A DNA stretch of 64,000 nt from Fredinandcohnia onubensis (GTDB lineage Bacteria; Bacillota; Bacilli; Bacillales; Bacillaceae_L): positions 130,379 to 194,378 of the forward strand of contig NZ_JAPSKV010000006.1 of assembly GCF_031181385.1 (NCBI RefSeq), read 5' to 3'. How positions within the stretch are numbered: position 1 is the first letter of the stretch; each line of letters opens with the position of its first letter. The notes under the pieces are model-generated. The model made no database searches and was not told the DNA's origin. It saw only the letters and a program-made list of their open reading frames with translations. This document shows, one piece after another, positions 56,574 to 64,000 of the stretch. The translations under genes and the position numbers were made by a program.

Positions 56574-57480
56574 TCAAGCCTTTCAAATTAAAGTACCAGC
56601 AAGTACGGCAAATCTTGGACCTGGATTTGATTCAGTAGGGCTAGCGGTCAATCGCTATTTAACTCTCCAAGTTGAACCAAGTAAAGAGTGGGAGTTTGTC
56701 CTACAATCAGCAGAAATTGCAGATACTCCAACGGGTAAAGAAAATTTTATCTATCAAATTGCAGAAAAGGTAGCTCATGCTTTCTCCTATGAGCTTCCTC
56801 CCTGCAAGGTATATGTTCATAGCAATATTCCACTAGCTAGAGGTCTGGGAAGTAGTGCAGCCGCTATAATCGCTGCAATCGAACTAGTTAATGAACTTTT
56901 TAATCTTCAATTAACAAACCAACAAAAGCTTGATTTAGCCTGTGAATTTGAGGGACATCCCGATAATGTAGGTGCATCGCTATATGGTGGCTTAGTCATT
57001 GGCAGTCATCGTGAAAGCAAAGACACTGATCTTGTCCATGTGAATGAGCTATCCTTTGATTTGGTGGTTGTCATTCCGCCCTATGAACTAAAAACAAAGG
57101 ATGCCCGAAGTGTGCTTCCGAGGGAATTATCCTATCCTGAGGCGGTTAAGGCAAGCTCGATAAGCAATGTAATGGTCGCTGCTCTTTTAACCAAAAACCT
57201 TGAATTAATGGGGAAAATGATGGAGCTCGATCTTTTCCATCAACAATACCGAGCAAAGCTTATTCCTGAATTTAGTCACATCCATCAGGTTGCAAAAAAG
57301 GCAGGAGCATTTGGAGTAGCAATAAGCGGAGCGGGGCCAACAGTCATTTGCTTCACTGAATGTGGACAAGGAAAACAGCTAAGAGATGAGTTATCATCTG
57401 AATTTGAAGGATATCAGGTTGAAGAAGTATCAATTGAGAAAAACGGCAGTGTGTTAACTTCACTTTCATTACATGAATAA
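56563..57480 (+). CDS. thrB: homoserine kinase
   Basis: A 305-residue GHMP kinase phosphorylating homoserine. ATP-binding [12 protein letters not shown] (about 88-99), N-terminal [17 protein letters not shown] and the C-terminal [12 protein letters not shown] are diagnostic. The ATG 56563 overlaps thrC by 11 bp and follows AGAGGAG; an upstream in-frame start at 56476 is inside thrC and lacks a site. It completes hom-thrC-thrB, the usual Bacillus order. Confidence 0.97.
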   Translation: MKFDQAFQIKVPASTANLGPGFDSVGLAVNRYLTLQVEPSKEWEFVLQSAEIADTPTGKENFIYQIAEKVAHAFSYELPPCKVYVHSNIPLARGLGSSAAAIIAAIELVNELFNLQLTNQQKLDLACEFEGHPDNVGASLYGGLVIGSHRESKDTDLVHVNELSFDLVVVIPPYELKTKDARSVLPRELSYPEAVKASSISNVMVAALLTKNLELMGKMMELDLFHQQYRAKLIPEFSHIHQVAKKAGAFGVAISGAGPTVICFTECGQGKQLRDELSSEFEGYQVEEVSIEKNGSVLTSLSLHE

Positions 57481-57482
57481 AG

Positions 57483-57512
57483 AAGCGAAACCGAAATGGG
57501 TTTCGCTTTTTT
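57483..57512 (+). terminator. terminator of the threonine operon
   Basis: AAGCGAAACC/GGTTTCGCTT, 10-bp perfect stem, 6-nt loop, T6. Confidence 0.9.
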
Positions 57513-57527
57513 GAGTACAGAATACTT

Positions 57528-57561
57528 AAATACTGCCACTAATTCGGAAATACTGCCACTA
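57528..57561. repeat. short direct repeat
   Basis: AAATACTGCCACTA occurs at 57528-57541 and 57548-57561, a 20-bp period, between the convergent terminators. Confidence 0.6.
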
Positions 57562-57575
57562 GCATTTTTAATCAT

Positions 57576-57603
57576 AAAAAAATGCCTCAATAACTTGAGG
57601 CAT
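57576..57603 (-). terminator. terminator of the NifU-type gene
   Basis: ATGCCTCAA/TTGAGGCAT, 9-bp stem with TAAC loop; on the minus strand followed by a T6 run. Confidence 0.85.
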
Positions 57604-57617
57604 CACTCATTTATCTA

Positions 57618-57854
57618 TTAGAAAACTTGTTCAACTTCAACGATTCCTGGGACTTCTTCTAATAACGCACGTTCAATCCCAGCTTTTAAAGTAATTGTAG
57701 AGCTTGGGCAGCTTCCACAAGCACCTAAAAGACGAAGCTTTACAACACCATCTTCAATATCAACTAAATCACAGTCTCCGCCATCACGAAGTAAAAATGG
57801 ACGAAGTTTATCTAATACTTCTTGTACTTGCTCTCTAATATCTAATTCAGCCAT
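57618..57854 (-). CDS. yutI: NifU C-terminal domain Fe-S carrier (YutI, NfuA type)
   Basis: A 78-residue stand-alone NifU-like domain. The cluster ligands are C46 and C49 in [10 protein letters not shown], and the family core [20 protein letters not shown] precedes it. Such proteins carry a 4Fe-4S cluster at a dimer interface from SUF to clients, for example aconitase or LipA. The ATG follows AAAGGAG on the minus strand. Divergent from yuzD across a palindrome-rich gap. Confidence 0.93.
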   Translation of the reverse strand: MAELDIREQVQEVLDKLRPFLLRDGGDCDLVDIEDGVVKLRLLGACGSCPSSTITLKAGIERALLEEVPGIVEVEQVF

Positions 57855-57918
57855 TTCGATTGACTCCTTTCCTCATACCTTTATAATTATTATAATCTGT
57901 TTGCTGGAAAAAATCTAT

Positions 57919-58010
57919 TAACTTTATTTAGTAGATGTTCCACTCCCAAATGTAAATAATACTAAAATAAAAGTATACAATTTAGTTTGGGTACCGTCTA
58001 AATAAAGTTA
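57919..58010. repeat. inverted repeat pair flanking 66 bp
   Basis: TAACTTTATTTAG (57919-57931) and its exact complement CTAAATAAAGTTA (57998-58010) are 13-bp arms 66 bp apart. No open frame lies between. The shape recalls a small non-autonomous element, but I see no target duplication. Confidence 0.5.
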
Positions 58011-58100
58011 ATGCCTCCGGCGGATGCCACAGATTTTCAAAGGAAAGTTTTCGAGCATGCTCGAAAAAATCTGGGCGCAATTGCGCCAAAGCGCATTTGA
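58011..58100. repeat. cluster of palindromes
   Basis: Within 90 bp: TTTTCGAGCATGCTCGAAAA (58048-58067, 20-bp perfect palindrome), GGCGCAATTGCGCC (58074-58087, 14-bp perfect palindrome), and CAGATTTT (58030) with its near-reverse AAAATCTG (58066). The stretch GCCTCCGGCGGATGCC before them is also nearly symmetrical. The GC content is well above that of the surroundings. It looks like an extragenic repeat; the rest of the 406-bp gap before yuzD holds nothing else I can name. Confidence 0.65.
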
Positions 58101-58260
58101 TTACCAAATAATGCATTTTTCCAGTTTTTAATTACAAACCCTTATTGAGAATCCTAAGATGTGTACTTTGTATCTTTTGGTGTCTATTCTAACAGATTTT
58201 TAGTACAATTAAAAAAGAAATGATTGTAGACGATTTAGTTGGGGAAAAGGAGAGCATAAA

Positions 58261-58590
58261 ATGGAAAAGCAAAAGGTCGAGATTTGTGTGTACGGTGCAG
58301 AAATATTATGTCCGAGTTGTGTCAATCTTCCTTCTTCAAAGGAAACTTATGAGTGGCTTGAAGCGGCATTAAGCAGAAAGTTCCCAAACCAACCATTCGA
58401 TATTACTCATGTTGATATTTTTGACCCACCTGGGGACGAAGAGAAAAAAACATTTGCCACACGAGTAATTGAGGAAGATATGTTTTACCCAGTTGTAGTT
58501 CTAGAGGGCACCATTGTCGGAGAAGGAAGCCCAAAGCTAAAAACCATTTATGCAGAAATGCAGAAATACGGATACAAAGCAGCTGAATAA
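58261..58590 (+). CDS. yuzD: YuzD family protein, thioredoxin-like (DUF1462)
   Basis: A 109-residue DUF1462 protein with a CxxC (C17-P-S-C20) at the first strand end of a probable thioredoxin fold and the conserved EETFYPVVVLEGTIVGEG-like region (here about 76-93). The family is common in Bacillales, and Staphylococcus aureus has a homologue of solved structure, function unknown. ATG follows AAAGGAG. In B. subtilis yuzD is next to yutI, as here. Confidence 0.85.
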   Translation: MEKQKVEICVYGAEILCPSCVNLPSSKETYEWLEAALSRKFPNQPFDITHVDIFDPPGDEEKKTFATRVIEEDMFYPVVVLEGTIVGEGSPKLKTIYAEMQKYGYKAAE

Positions 58591-58597
58591 TGTACAT

Positions 58598-58637
58598 AAA
58601 AAAACACGGAAAGTCATTGACTATCCGTGCTTTTTTT
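58598..58637. terminator. bidirectional terminator yuzD / yutJ
   Basis: CACGGA/TCCGTG and inner AGTC/GACT stem flanked by a seven-base A run and a seven-base T run. Confidence 0.85.
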
Positions 58638-58638
58638 A

Positions 58639-59706
58639 TCACCCATTATGATACTTATACATCCATAATACCCCGGATTTCAACATACGAGGTACGCGTC
58701 CTGTGAGAGCTCGTTCTGCAACTAATCCAAATCCTTCTTTTTTACCTAGAGATCCAAGAACACCTTTTAGCTTAATTTTTGGAAACTCAGCAGGTGGTTC
58801 TTCGCCCTTCCAACGCTTTAAAAGGACTTGAACAATTTGTTCAGCCTGGCCTTCTGCAAGTTGAGCACTTGGCGCATGTGGTAAGCTTGCACAGTCACCA
58901 ACAACATATACATGTTCATCATTTGGGAGATTGTGTTGCTTTGTTAATACCACTCGGCCACTTCCGTCTTTTTCAACCTCTAAGTCACGAACAACTTTAT
59001 TAGGTTGGATACCAGCTGTCCACACAACAACATCACTTTGAACAGGTTGGTCGTTATTAAAGAGTACGTTCTCTTCCACTCTTGTAATATTTGAGTTATT
59101 GATAATCTCAACTTCGTTCTTATCAAACCAGTTCTCTACATACATACTCAATTTTTCTGGGAAAGCTGAAAGTATATGTTTCCCTCTATCGAATAGTTTG
59201 ATTTGTAAGTCGGGTCTGCTTTCATAAAGCTCACTCGCAAGTTCAACTCCACTTAGGCCTGCTCCAACAATGGAAACAGTAGCACCAGCGGGAAGATTAT
59301 TAAGTTTCTGATAGGTTTTTCTGGCTTTATCGATGGTTTGGATGCTGTATGTGTATTCCTTCGCACCTGGAACATTGTGATATTTGTCCTCGCACCCTAA
59401 TCCAATTATTAAATCATCATACCTAACTGATTCTTCATCATTAATGTGAACAAGCTTTTCATTCATATCGATGCCCGTAATCTCCCCATACTTTACGTGC
59501 AAACGTGGATGTTCTGGAAATGTTACACGTACATGGGAGTCTGAAATAGTCCCTGCTGCAAGCGCGTAAAATTCCGTTTTTAAACTATGATAAGGCGCAC
59601 GGTCAATTAAGGTTATCTGTATATCCTCGGGTAATTGATTTGGCAAAAGGCGTTGTAAAACCCGCATTCCACCATACCCTCCACCTAAAATGACAAGATT
59701 TTTCAT
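58639..59706 (-). CDS. yutJ: type-II NADH dehydrogenase-like flavoprotein YutJ
   Basis: A 355-residue pyridine nucleotide-disulfide oxidoreductase-fold protein. FAD-binding GGGYGGMRVLQ (about 8-18), NAD-binding GAGLSGVELASEL (about 153-165) and the second FAD motif VYVVGDCAS (about 269). It lacks a long C-terminal membrane-anchoring part, as its family members do in Bacillus. It is a paralogue of the yumB product further on, yet the two proteins diverge strongly. Electron acceptor unknown; menaquinone is likely by family. Confidence 0.9.
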   Translation of the reverse strand: MKNLVILGGGYGGMRVLQRLLPNQLPEDIQITLIDRAPYHSLKTEFYALAAGTISDSHVRVTFPEHPRLHVKYGEITGIDMNEKLVHINDEESVRYDDLIIGLGCEDKYHNVPGAKEYTYSIQTIDKARKTYQKLNNLPAGATVSIVGAGLSGVELASELYESRPDLQIKLFDRGKHILSAFPEKLSMYVENWFDKNEVEIINNSNITRVEENVLFNNDQPVQSDVVVWTAGIQPNKVVRDLEVEKDGSGRVVLTKQHNLPNDEHVYVVGDCASLPHAPSAQLAEGQAEQIVQVLLKRWKGEEPPAEFPKIKLKGVLGSLGKKEGFGLVAERALTGRVPRMLKSGVLWMYKYHNG

Positions 59707-59901
59707 GATGATTATCCCCTTTGTTACTCTCTTTAGTTAAGCGTATTCATCCAATGTTAGTACAAAGTTTTAGCTAATTCGTTATCGATTACAAACACTA
59801 AAAGTATAGCGAAATTATGACAAAATAACAACCGATATTCACAAAATTGACGAATCGAAAAAAAGAGAGTACGATAAGTAGTTGTAGTGAGGTGAATACC
59901 A

Positions 59902-60138
59902 GTGAATCCTATTATTGAGTTTTGTGTTAGTAATTTGGCAAGTGGCTCACAGAAAGCAAAGGAAATTCTTGAACAGGATCCAAACCTTGATGTGATTGAA
60001 TACGGATGCCTTAGCTATTGTGGTCAATGCTTTGAGTCGCTATATGCTCTTGTAAATGGGGATATAGTTACTGGTGAAACGGCTGATGAGCTAGTTGAAA
60101 ATATCTATGCCTATTTAGAAGAAAACCCGATGTTCTAA
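59902..60138 (+). CDS. yuzB: YuzB family protein (DUF1450)
   Basis: A 78-residue DUF1450 protein with four cysteines, C8, C36, C40 and C43, in a thioredoxin-like ferredoxin-type pattern (CVSNLASGS ... GCLSYCGQC), so it may bind an Fe-S or zinc site. GTG 59902 has GAGGTGA upstream. Synteny with yutJ and erpA as in B. subtilis. No function is known. Confidence 0.87.
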   Translation: MNPIIEFCVSNLASGSQKAKEILEQDPNLDVIEYGCLSYCGQCFESLYALVNGDIVTGETADELVENIYAYLEENPMF

Positions 60139-60159
60139 TACAAAACATTTTATATACAA

Positions 60160-60186
60160 AAAAGCAGTCAATGATGACTGCTTTTC
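60160..60186 (+). terminator. terminator after yuzB
   Basis: AAAAGCAGTCA/TGACTGCTTTT, 11-bp perfect stem, ATGA loop. Confidence 0.85.
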
Positions 60187-60207
60187 TTAAATTTTGGAAA
60201 AAAAAGA

Positions 60208-60236
60208 AAACTCTTCATTAAATGAATGAAGAGTTT
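60208..60236 (-). terminator. orphan terminator-like hairpin
   Basis: AAACTCTTCATT/AATGAAGAGTTT, 12-bp perfect stem with a 5-nt loop. The T run (TCTTTTTTTT) is on the minus strand only, but there is no minus-strand gene within 3 kb upstream of it. Confidence 0.6.
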
Positions 60237-60405
60237 CTAAAAAAAACGGGGGATAATCTTATTGTGCTCCAAATAATACCATTTTATACTAGGAGTAAGA
60301 AAAAAATTTACTATTAGACAGATTATTTGTATCAATTTCCGATTACCATTATACTAATAGTAATAACTTATTTTAGTAAGCTTGAAAAAGAAGGAGGTTA
60401 CAAAC

Positions 60406-60771
60406 ATGACAGATCGTGTAGTTACCATTTCTGAAGCGGCTGCTTTTCAAATTAAAGATATGATGAAACAGAATGAGGAAGAAGGATCATTCCTACGTGT
60501 TGCTGTTAAGGGTGGAGGTTGTACGGGACTTTCCTACGGAATGGGCTTTGAACAAGAAGTAAGTGAAAATGATCGCCAAGATGAACAGCATGGTATCAAG
60601 ATTATCATTAATAAAGAAGATGCTCCGATACTAAATGGTGTAAAAATAGACTTTAAACAATCCCTTATGGGTGGCGGATTTACCATCGATAATCCGAATG
60701 CAATTGCATCTTGTGGATGTGGTTCTTCCTTCCGTACTGCAGCTGTTGCAGGAACACCTGAAAATTGCTAA
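60406..60771 (+). CDS. erpA: Fe-S insertion protein ErpA/IscA type (YutM)
   Basis: A 121-residue A-type carrier (HesB/IscA). Cluster ligands C39 (GGGCTGLSY), C103 and C105 (CGCGSSF). ATG 60406 follows AGGAGG; the frame's earlier ATG has no site. A-type carriers deliver 4Fe-4S clusters to apoproteins, downstream of SUF. A last Cys ends the protein. Monocistronic. Confidence 0.95.
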   Translation: MTDRVVTISEAAAFQIKDMMKQNEEEGSFLRVAVKGGGCTGLSYGMGFEQEVSENDRQDEQHGIKIIINKEDAPILNGVKIDFKQSLMGGGFTIDNPNAIASCGCGSSFRTAAVAGTPENC

Positions 60772-60776
60772 TTGTA

Positions 60777-60807
60777 AGTTGGGCTTCTATGTGGGCCCAA
60801 CTTTTTT
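60777..60807 (+). terminator. terminator after erpA
   Basis: AGTTGGGC/GCCCAACT, 8-bp stem, 10-nt loop, T6. Confidence 0.88.
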
Positions 60808-60853
60808 AACCTATAATATGGCAATTTTTAGACTAAAAAAATAACAATTTTCC

Positions 60854-60885
60854 AACAACCTCCAAAAAGGGTTGTTTTTTATTTT
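60854..60885 (+). terminator. second terminator-like hairpin after erpA
   Basis: AACAACC/GGTTGTT, 7-bp stem, 9-nt loop, followed by TTTTATTTTTTT. No gene between it and the preceding terminator. The rest of the 348-bp gap to yumB is A/T-rich, likely holding the yumB promoter. Confidence 0.7.
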
Positions 60886-61119
60886 TTTAATATTCAAAAA
60901 GGTCGTCAAACACTTGAAAAAACAATATAAAAGGCCTAATATAGGATGTGGATATTAAATAGTACAACTTTTTGACAAATATCGGAATCCTTTTTGTCCA
61001 ATAATGGTATCTTACGTGAAGGATATCACAAACTATTTTATCAATAAAATTAGAGCTTACAGTTGAAAATAGAAATAAGTGTTTTTGACTGCAAAAAAGA
61101 AAAGGTGGGCGTGATTACA

Positions 61120-62337
61120 GTGAGAAAGCCAAAAATCGTAGTTTTAGGTGCAGGATACGGTGGATTAACCACTATTGTTAACTTACAAAAAACTTTAGGT
61201 GTAAATGAAGCTGATATTACACTAGTTAATAAAAATGATTATCACTATGAGACTACATGGTTACATGAAGCTTCTGCAGGTACTTTAGAAGCAGACCGTG
61301 TACGTTACCAAATTGAAGACGTAATTAGTGGACATAAAGTTAAATTTGTAAAAGGCTCTGTAGCAAAGATTGATCGTGAAGGCAAACGTGTAATTCTTGA
61401 GGACGACACACAGGTTGATTATGATTATTTAGTTGTAGCACTTGGTGGAGAATCCGAGACTTTTGGAATTAAAGGCCTAAAAGAATACGCATTTTCAATT
61501 TCAAATGTAAATACAGCTCGTCAAATTAAAGAACATATTGAATATCAATTCGCAACATATAACACTGAAGAAGAAAAAGACGATACTCGTCTAACAATTG
61601 TTGTCGGTGGAGCAGGATTTACTGGTATTGAGTTTCTAGGAGAACTTGTTAATAGAGTTCCTGAGCTTTGCCGTGAATTCGATGTTGATCAAAATAAAGT
61701 AAAGATCATTTGTGTTGAGGCAGCACCAACTGTATTACCTGGTTTTGATGCTGAATTAGTTGAATATGCAGTGAACCACTTAGAGAAAAAAGGTGTGGAA
61801 TTCAAAATCGGAACTGCGATTAAAGAAGGAACACCTGAAGGAATCATCGTTGGAAAAGACGATGTAACAGAAGAAATTAAAGCGAAAACTGTTGTATGGG
61901 CAGCAGGTATTCGTGGAAACAGCGTAATCGAAGCTTCTGGTTTTGAAGCAATGCGTGGACGTGTGAAAGTTGACAAAGACCTTCGTGCTCCTGGCCATGA
62001 AGATGTTTTCTTTGTTGGAGATAGCTCACTAGTTATTAATGAAGAAATCAATCGTCCATACCCACCAACTGCACAAATCGCAATGCAACAAGGTGCATTA
62101 GTTGCGAAGAACATTGCGGTACTAGTTCGTGGACAAGGAGAAATTGGCGAATTTACATTTGATAACAAAGGAACTGTATGTTCACTTGGTGAGCATGATG
62201 GAATCGGTGTTGTATTTGGCAGAAAAATTTGGGGCTCGAAAGCAGCATTCATGAAGAAAGTAATTGATAACCGTGCACTATTAATCGTAGGCGGACCATC
62301 ACTTGTTCTTAAAAAAGGTAAATTAAAATTCATTTAA
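61120..62337 (+). CDS. yumB: type-II NADH dehydrogenase-like protein YumB
   Basis: A 405-residue flavoprotein of the NDH-2 family, passing electrons from NADH to menaquinone. GTG 61120 gives the family start [15 protein letters not shown] (with FAD motif GAGYGG at about 9-14); AAAAGGTGG is upstream, and GTG 61111 is an alternative. NAD-binding [14 protein letters not shown] (about 167-180), FFVGDSS second FAD motif (about 303), and the quinone-site-like [13 protein letters not shown] (about 315). C-terminal hydrophobic residues could touch the membrane. Paralogous to yutJ. Confidence 0.92.
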   Translation: MRKPKIVVLGAGYGGLTTIVNLQKTLGVNEADITLVNKNDYHYETTWLHEASAGTLEADRVRYQIEDVISGHKVKFVKGSVAKIDREGKRVILEDDTQVDYDYLVVALGGESETFGIKGLKEYAFSISNVNTARQIKEHIEYQFATYNTEEEKDDTRLTIVVGGAGFTGIEFLGELVNRVPELCREFDVDQNKVKIICVEAAPTVLPGFDAELVEYAVNHLEKKGVEFKIGTAIKEGTPEGIIVGKDDVTEEIKAKTVVWAAGIRGNSVIEASGFEAMRGRVKVDKDLRAPGHEDVFFVGDSSLVINEEINRPYPPTAQIAMQQGALVAKNIAVLVRGQGEIGEFTFDNKGTVCSLGEHDGIGVVFGRKIWGSKAAFMKKVIDNRALLIVGGPSLVLKKGKLKFI

Positions 62338-62348
62338 CAAAATTAACA

Positions 62349-62380
62349 AAGGAATGCTTTTATCTTAGCATTCCTTTTTT
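62349..62380 (+). terminator. terminator after yumB
   Basis: AAGGAATGC/GCATTCCTT, 9-bp stem with a 10-nt loop and T6. Confidence 0.9.
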
Positions 62381-62474
62381 ACATAATTGTGCGATTTGGT
62401 AAGTGAAATCAATTGACTCATTAATCGTACCTTTAGTAAACTAGGTAGGGATTTGTCCTAGGAGGTGAGTTGCC

Positions 62475-62801
62475 ATGTCACTCAGTTTTTTACCGATATT
62501 TTTAATTTCGATGTTATTGTTTTTCGTATTATTTTTTGGAATTGGATTTATTCTGAATATGCTATTACGTATGTCGTGGATTATGGCCATTATCTATCCA
62601 ATAATTGCCTTGGCAATCATACAAGAGGTATCCTTCCTTGATTATTTTACATCACCATCTAATGCATTTAGTTCTTTAGGGGAGAGTATTACGACCTTAG
62701 CACCTCTAGATATTGCAATTTTACTTAGTGGTCTTGCTGGTGCGGTTTTATCAGGAGTGATTATAAAACTCCTACGAAAAAAAGGATACAGAATGTTTTA
62801 G
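62475..62801 (+). CDS. yuiB: YuiB-like membrane protein
   Basis: A 108-residue protein with three predicted transmembrane helices (about residues 5-28, 33-52, 78-100) and a basic C-terminus (KLLRKKGYRMF). ATG follows TAGGAGGTGAG. It matches B. subtilis YuiB in size and place, before yuiC. Function unknown. Confidence 0.85.
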   Translation: MSLSFLPIFLISMLLFFVLFFGIGFILNMLLRMSWIMAIIYPIIALAIIQEVSFLDYFTSPSNAFSSLGESITTLAPLDIAILLSGLAGAVLSGVIIKLLRKKGYRMF

Positions 62802-62957
62802 GAAGTCACTTCTATATAGAAATTGCAAGAAGAAACGTAAGGATTTTGTTATAAAATCTTTACGTTTATTTTTTTGCTTACAATTATCTTCCACTCTTAA
62901 ACGAATATTTTTTTGCCAAATTGGAAAGAAATAGAGTCGTGAGAGGAGTGGAAAAAT

Positions 62958-63641
62958 GTGTTTCGTTTAAACACAATGATAAGAAGAAGTGCAATGACAT
63001 TCCTATTTGCATTAGCACTAATCACTACGTTCCAATCTTTTTCCGGAGTGCAGACGAAAGACCTTACAAACTGGATAGGCAACCAATATCAAGAGAAGTC
63101 ACAAGCAGTAGGCATTAAAAGTGTAGAATGGGTATCAAAATTTTTATTTTTAGCTAATGGAAATAAGGCGGTCTCAGCCTCTGTTTTAGAAACCACATTA
63201 CCTATTGAAGAAGCCATTGATTTCTCAAAATACCCAACACAAACAGTTGTCGCAACCGGATATACGGCAGGTGTTGAATCAACAGGTAAGGATGCGAATC
63301 ACCCTTCCTATGGGATTACCTATTCAGGTGTTAAGGTAAAACGTGATTTATATTCAACAATTGCTGCGGATTTAGATGTGTTTCCAATCGGAACAATTCT
63401 TTTTATCCCTGACTACGGGTATGGAGTAGTCGCTGACAAAGGCGGAGCCATCAAAGGAAATAAAATAGATCTGTACTATGATACAGTTGATGATGTTTAT
63501 AAAAAATGGGGGAAGAAAACCCTCGATGTTTATGTCATCAAGATGGGTGACGGAAGAATATCTGAAGAAGAAATTGCTGCAATGAATGAGGATAAGTCCA
63601 TGCAAGTATTCCGACAACAAATTTTAGGTGAAAAAAGTTAA
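62958..63641 (+). CDS. yuiC: 3D-domain cell-wall protein YuiC
   Basis: A 227-residue secreted protein. GTG 62958 after AGGAGTG begins a signal peptide ([20 protein letters not shown]). The C-terminal 3D domain (about 95-205) has its three Asp in [26 protein letters not shown], resembling MltA-type lytic transglycosylases and the Sps/Rpf-like proteins of Firmicutes; B. subtilis YuiC has been shown to be a muralytic enzyme of this type. It probably remodels peptidoglycan in stationary phase or germination. Confidence 0.9.
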   Translation: MFRLNTMIRRSAMTFLFALALITTFQSFSGVQTKDLTNWIGNQYQEKSQAVGIKSVEWVSKFLFLANGNKAVSASVLETTLPIEEAIDFSKYPTQTVVATGYTAGVESTGKDANHPSYGITYSGVKVKRDLYSTIAADLDVFPIGTILFIPDYGYGVVADKGGAIKGNKIDLYYDTVDDVYKKWGKKTLDVYVIKMGDGRISEEEIAAMNEDKSMQVFRQQILGEKS

Positions 63642-63642
63642 A

Positions 63643-63675
63643 GGCTAATCATTAAGATTAGCCCATTTTGTTTTT
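63643..63675. terminator. terminator between yuiC and yuiD
   Basis: GGCTAATC/GATTAGCC, 8-bp stem, ATTAA loop, with CCATTTTGTTTTTT after. It probably serves both convergent genes. Confidence 0.75.
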
Positions 63676-64000
63676 TATAGGACATGAAGTAATAAAGTTA
63701 ATAAGACCCCAGTTAATCCACCAAAAAATACCTCGATAGGTTTATGACCTAATAATTCCTTTAATTCCTTTCTCTTACTATCTTCATCAAGCTTTGGCCA
63801 TAGTTTTGCATCCTCTGCAAATTTTTGAAAATCCGCAACAAGCTGATTGAGAACTGTCGCCTGTTCACCAGCATGTCTACGGACACCAGAAGCATCGAAC
63901 ATAACTATGACAGCAAACACTGTTGAGATCGCAAAGAAAGGGGAATCTACGCCTTGTTCTAGGGCAATACCAGTAGTTAAGGCAGTTACGGCTGCTGAAT
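63675..64000 (-). CDS. yuiD: divergent PAP2 family protein YuiD, 3' part
   Basis: A partial gene; the 5' end lies beyond the window. The last 107 codons visible encode the C-terminal part of a divergent PAP2 membrane phosphatase: SAAVTALTTGIALEQG, SPFFAISTVFAVIVMFDASGVRRHAGEQATVLNQL, then a charged segment and GHKPIEVFFGGLTG with a last helix. The SAA here follows the expected SH motif. It matches B. subtilis YuiD in memory. It likely acts on isoprenoid or lipid phosphates. Confidence 0.88.
   Translation of the reverse strand, partial: SAAVTALTTGIALEQGVDSPFFAISTVFAVIVMFDASGVRRHAGEQATVLNQLVADFQKFAEDAKLWPKLDEDSKRKELKELLGHKPIEVFFGGLTGVLLTLLLHVL

Noticed and set aside
61689-62333. 214-codon open frame antisense to yumB
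   Set aside because: Mirror of a conserved gene, low-complexity Ser/Thr/Pro content, no start signal.

Overview
The window is chromosomal DNA of a low-GC, endospore-forming member of the Bacillaceae (Bacillus in the wide sense). It carries a gerA-type germination operon, several spore-coat and sporulation proteins (CotF-like, YuzL, YunB, LytH, YutC, YutH), strong AGGAGG-type ribosome binding sites, SAM and lysine riboswitches, and a gene order that follows the yus-yur-yun-yut-yui region of Bacillus subtilis from my memory of that genome. I see no rRNA, tRNA, prophage, insertion sequence or CRISPR array. The window is mostly conserved core genome.

Layout. 1-8.2 kb: a degenerate 53-bp repeat, a YkoS/DUF6044 membrane protein, a secreted subtilase, a tricistronic ger operon and a YueD-like reductase. 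8.3-14.6 kb: a Gfo/Idh oxidoreductase and a Fur-boxed siderophore uptake locus (binding protein divergent from two permeases, a YusV-like ATPase, an FhuF-like reductase and a DUF2573 protein). 14.6-22.7 kb: two CotF-like coat genes, proline dehydrogenase, yuzL, and the fadN-fadA-fadE fatty-acid beta-oxidation genes behind a FadR-type operator. 22.8-25.0 kb: yusI, gcvH, yusG, yusF, yusE. 25-32 kb: a TerC protein, an MFS carrier, then two SAM riboswitches controlling metY and metNIQ. 32.8-38.1 kb: sufCDSUB. 38-47 kb: yunF, yunD, yunC, yunB, a lysine riboswitch with an NhaC-family carrier, an NSS carrier with its MetS-like small subunit, and lytH. 47-54 kb: lipA and yutC to yutH, with a D-2-hydroxyacid dehydrogenase. 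54-57.5 kb: hom-thrC-thrB. 57.6-64 kb: a NifU-type protein, yuzD, yutJ, yuzB, erpA, yumB, yuiB, yuiC and the 3' part of yuiD.

Functional links. Iron uptake, the SUF assembly machinery, the carriers NfuA and ErpA, and the Fe-S consumer LipA with its client GcvH all lie here. Sulfur amino acid supply is feedback-controlled by S-adenosylmethionine at two separate leaders, and lysine uptake by a lysine leader. Fat and proline degradation sit next to each other.

The unusual material is mostly non-coding: two unrelated tandem repeats of 52-53 bp, a repeat-like element in the iron permease leader, a palindrome cluster upstream of yuzD, a hairpin that covers the yunB ribosome binding site, a 19-bp operator-like palindrome upstream of fadM, and a decayed reading frame before suf. 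Among proteins the oddest is a GerC subunit with no lipobox cysteine. I found no convincing previously undescribed multi-gene system.
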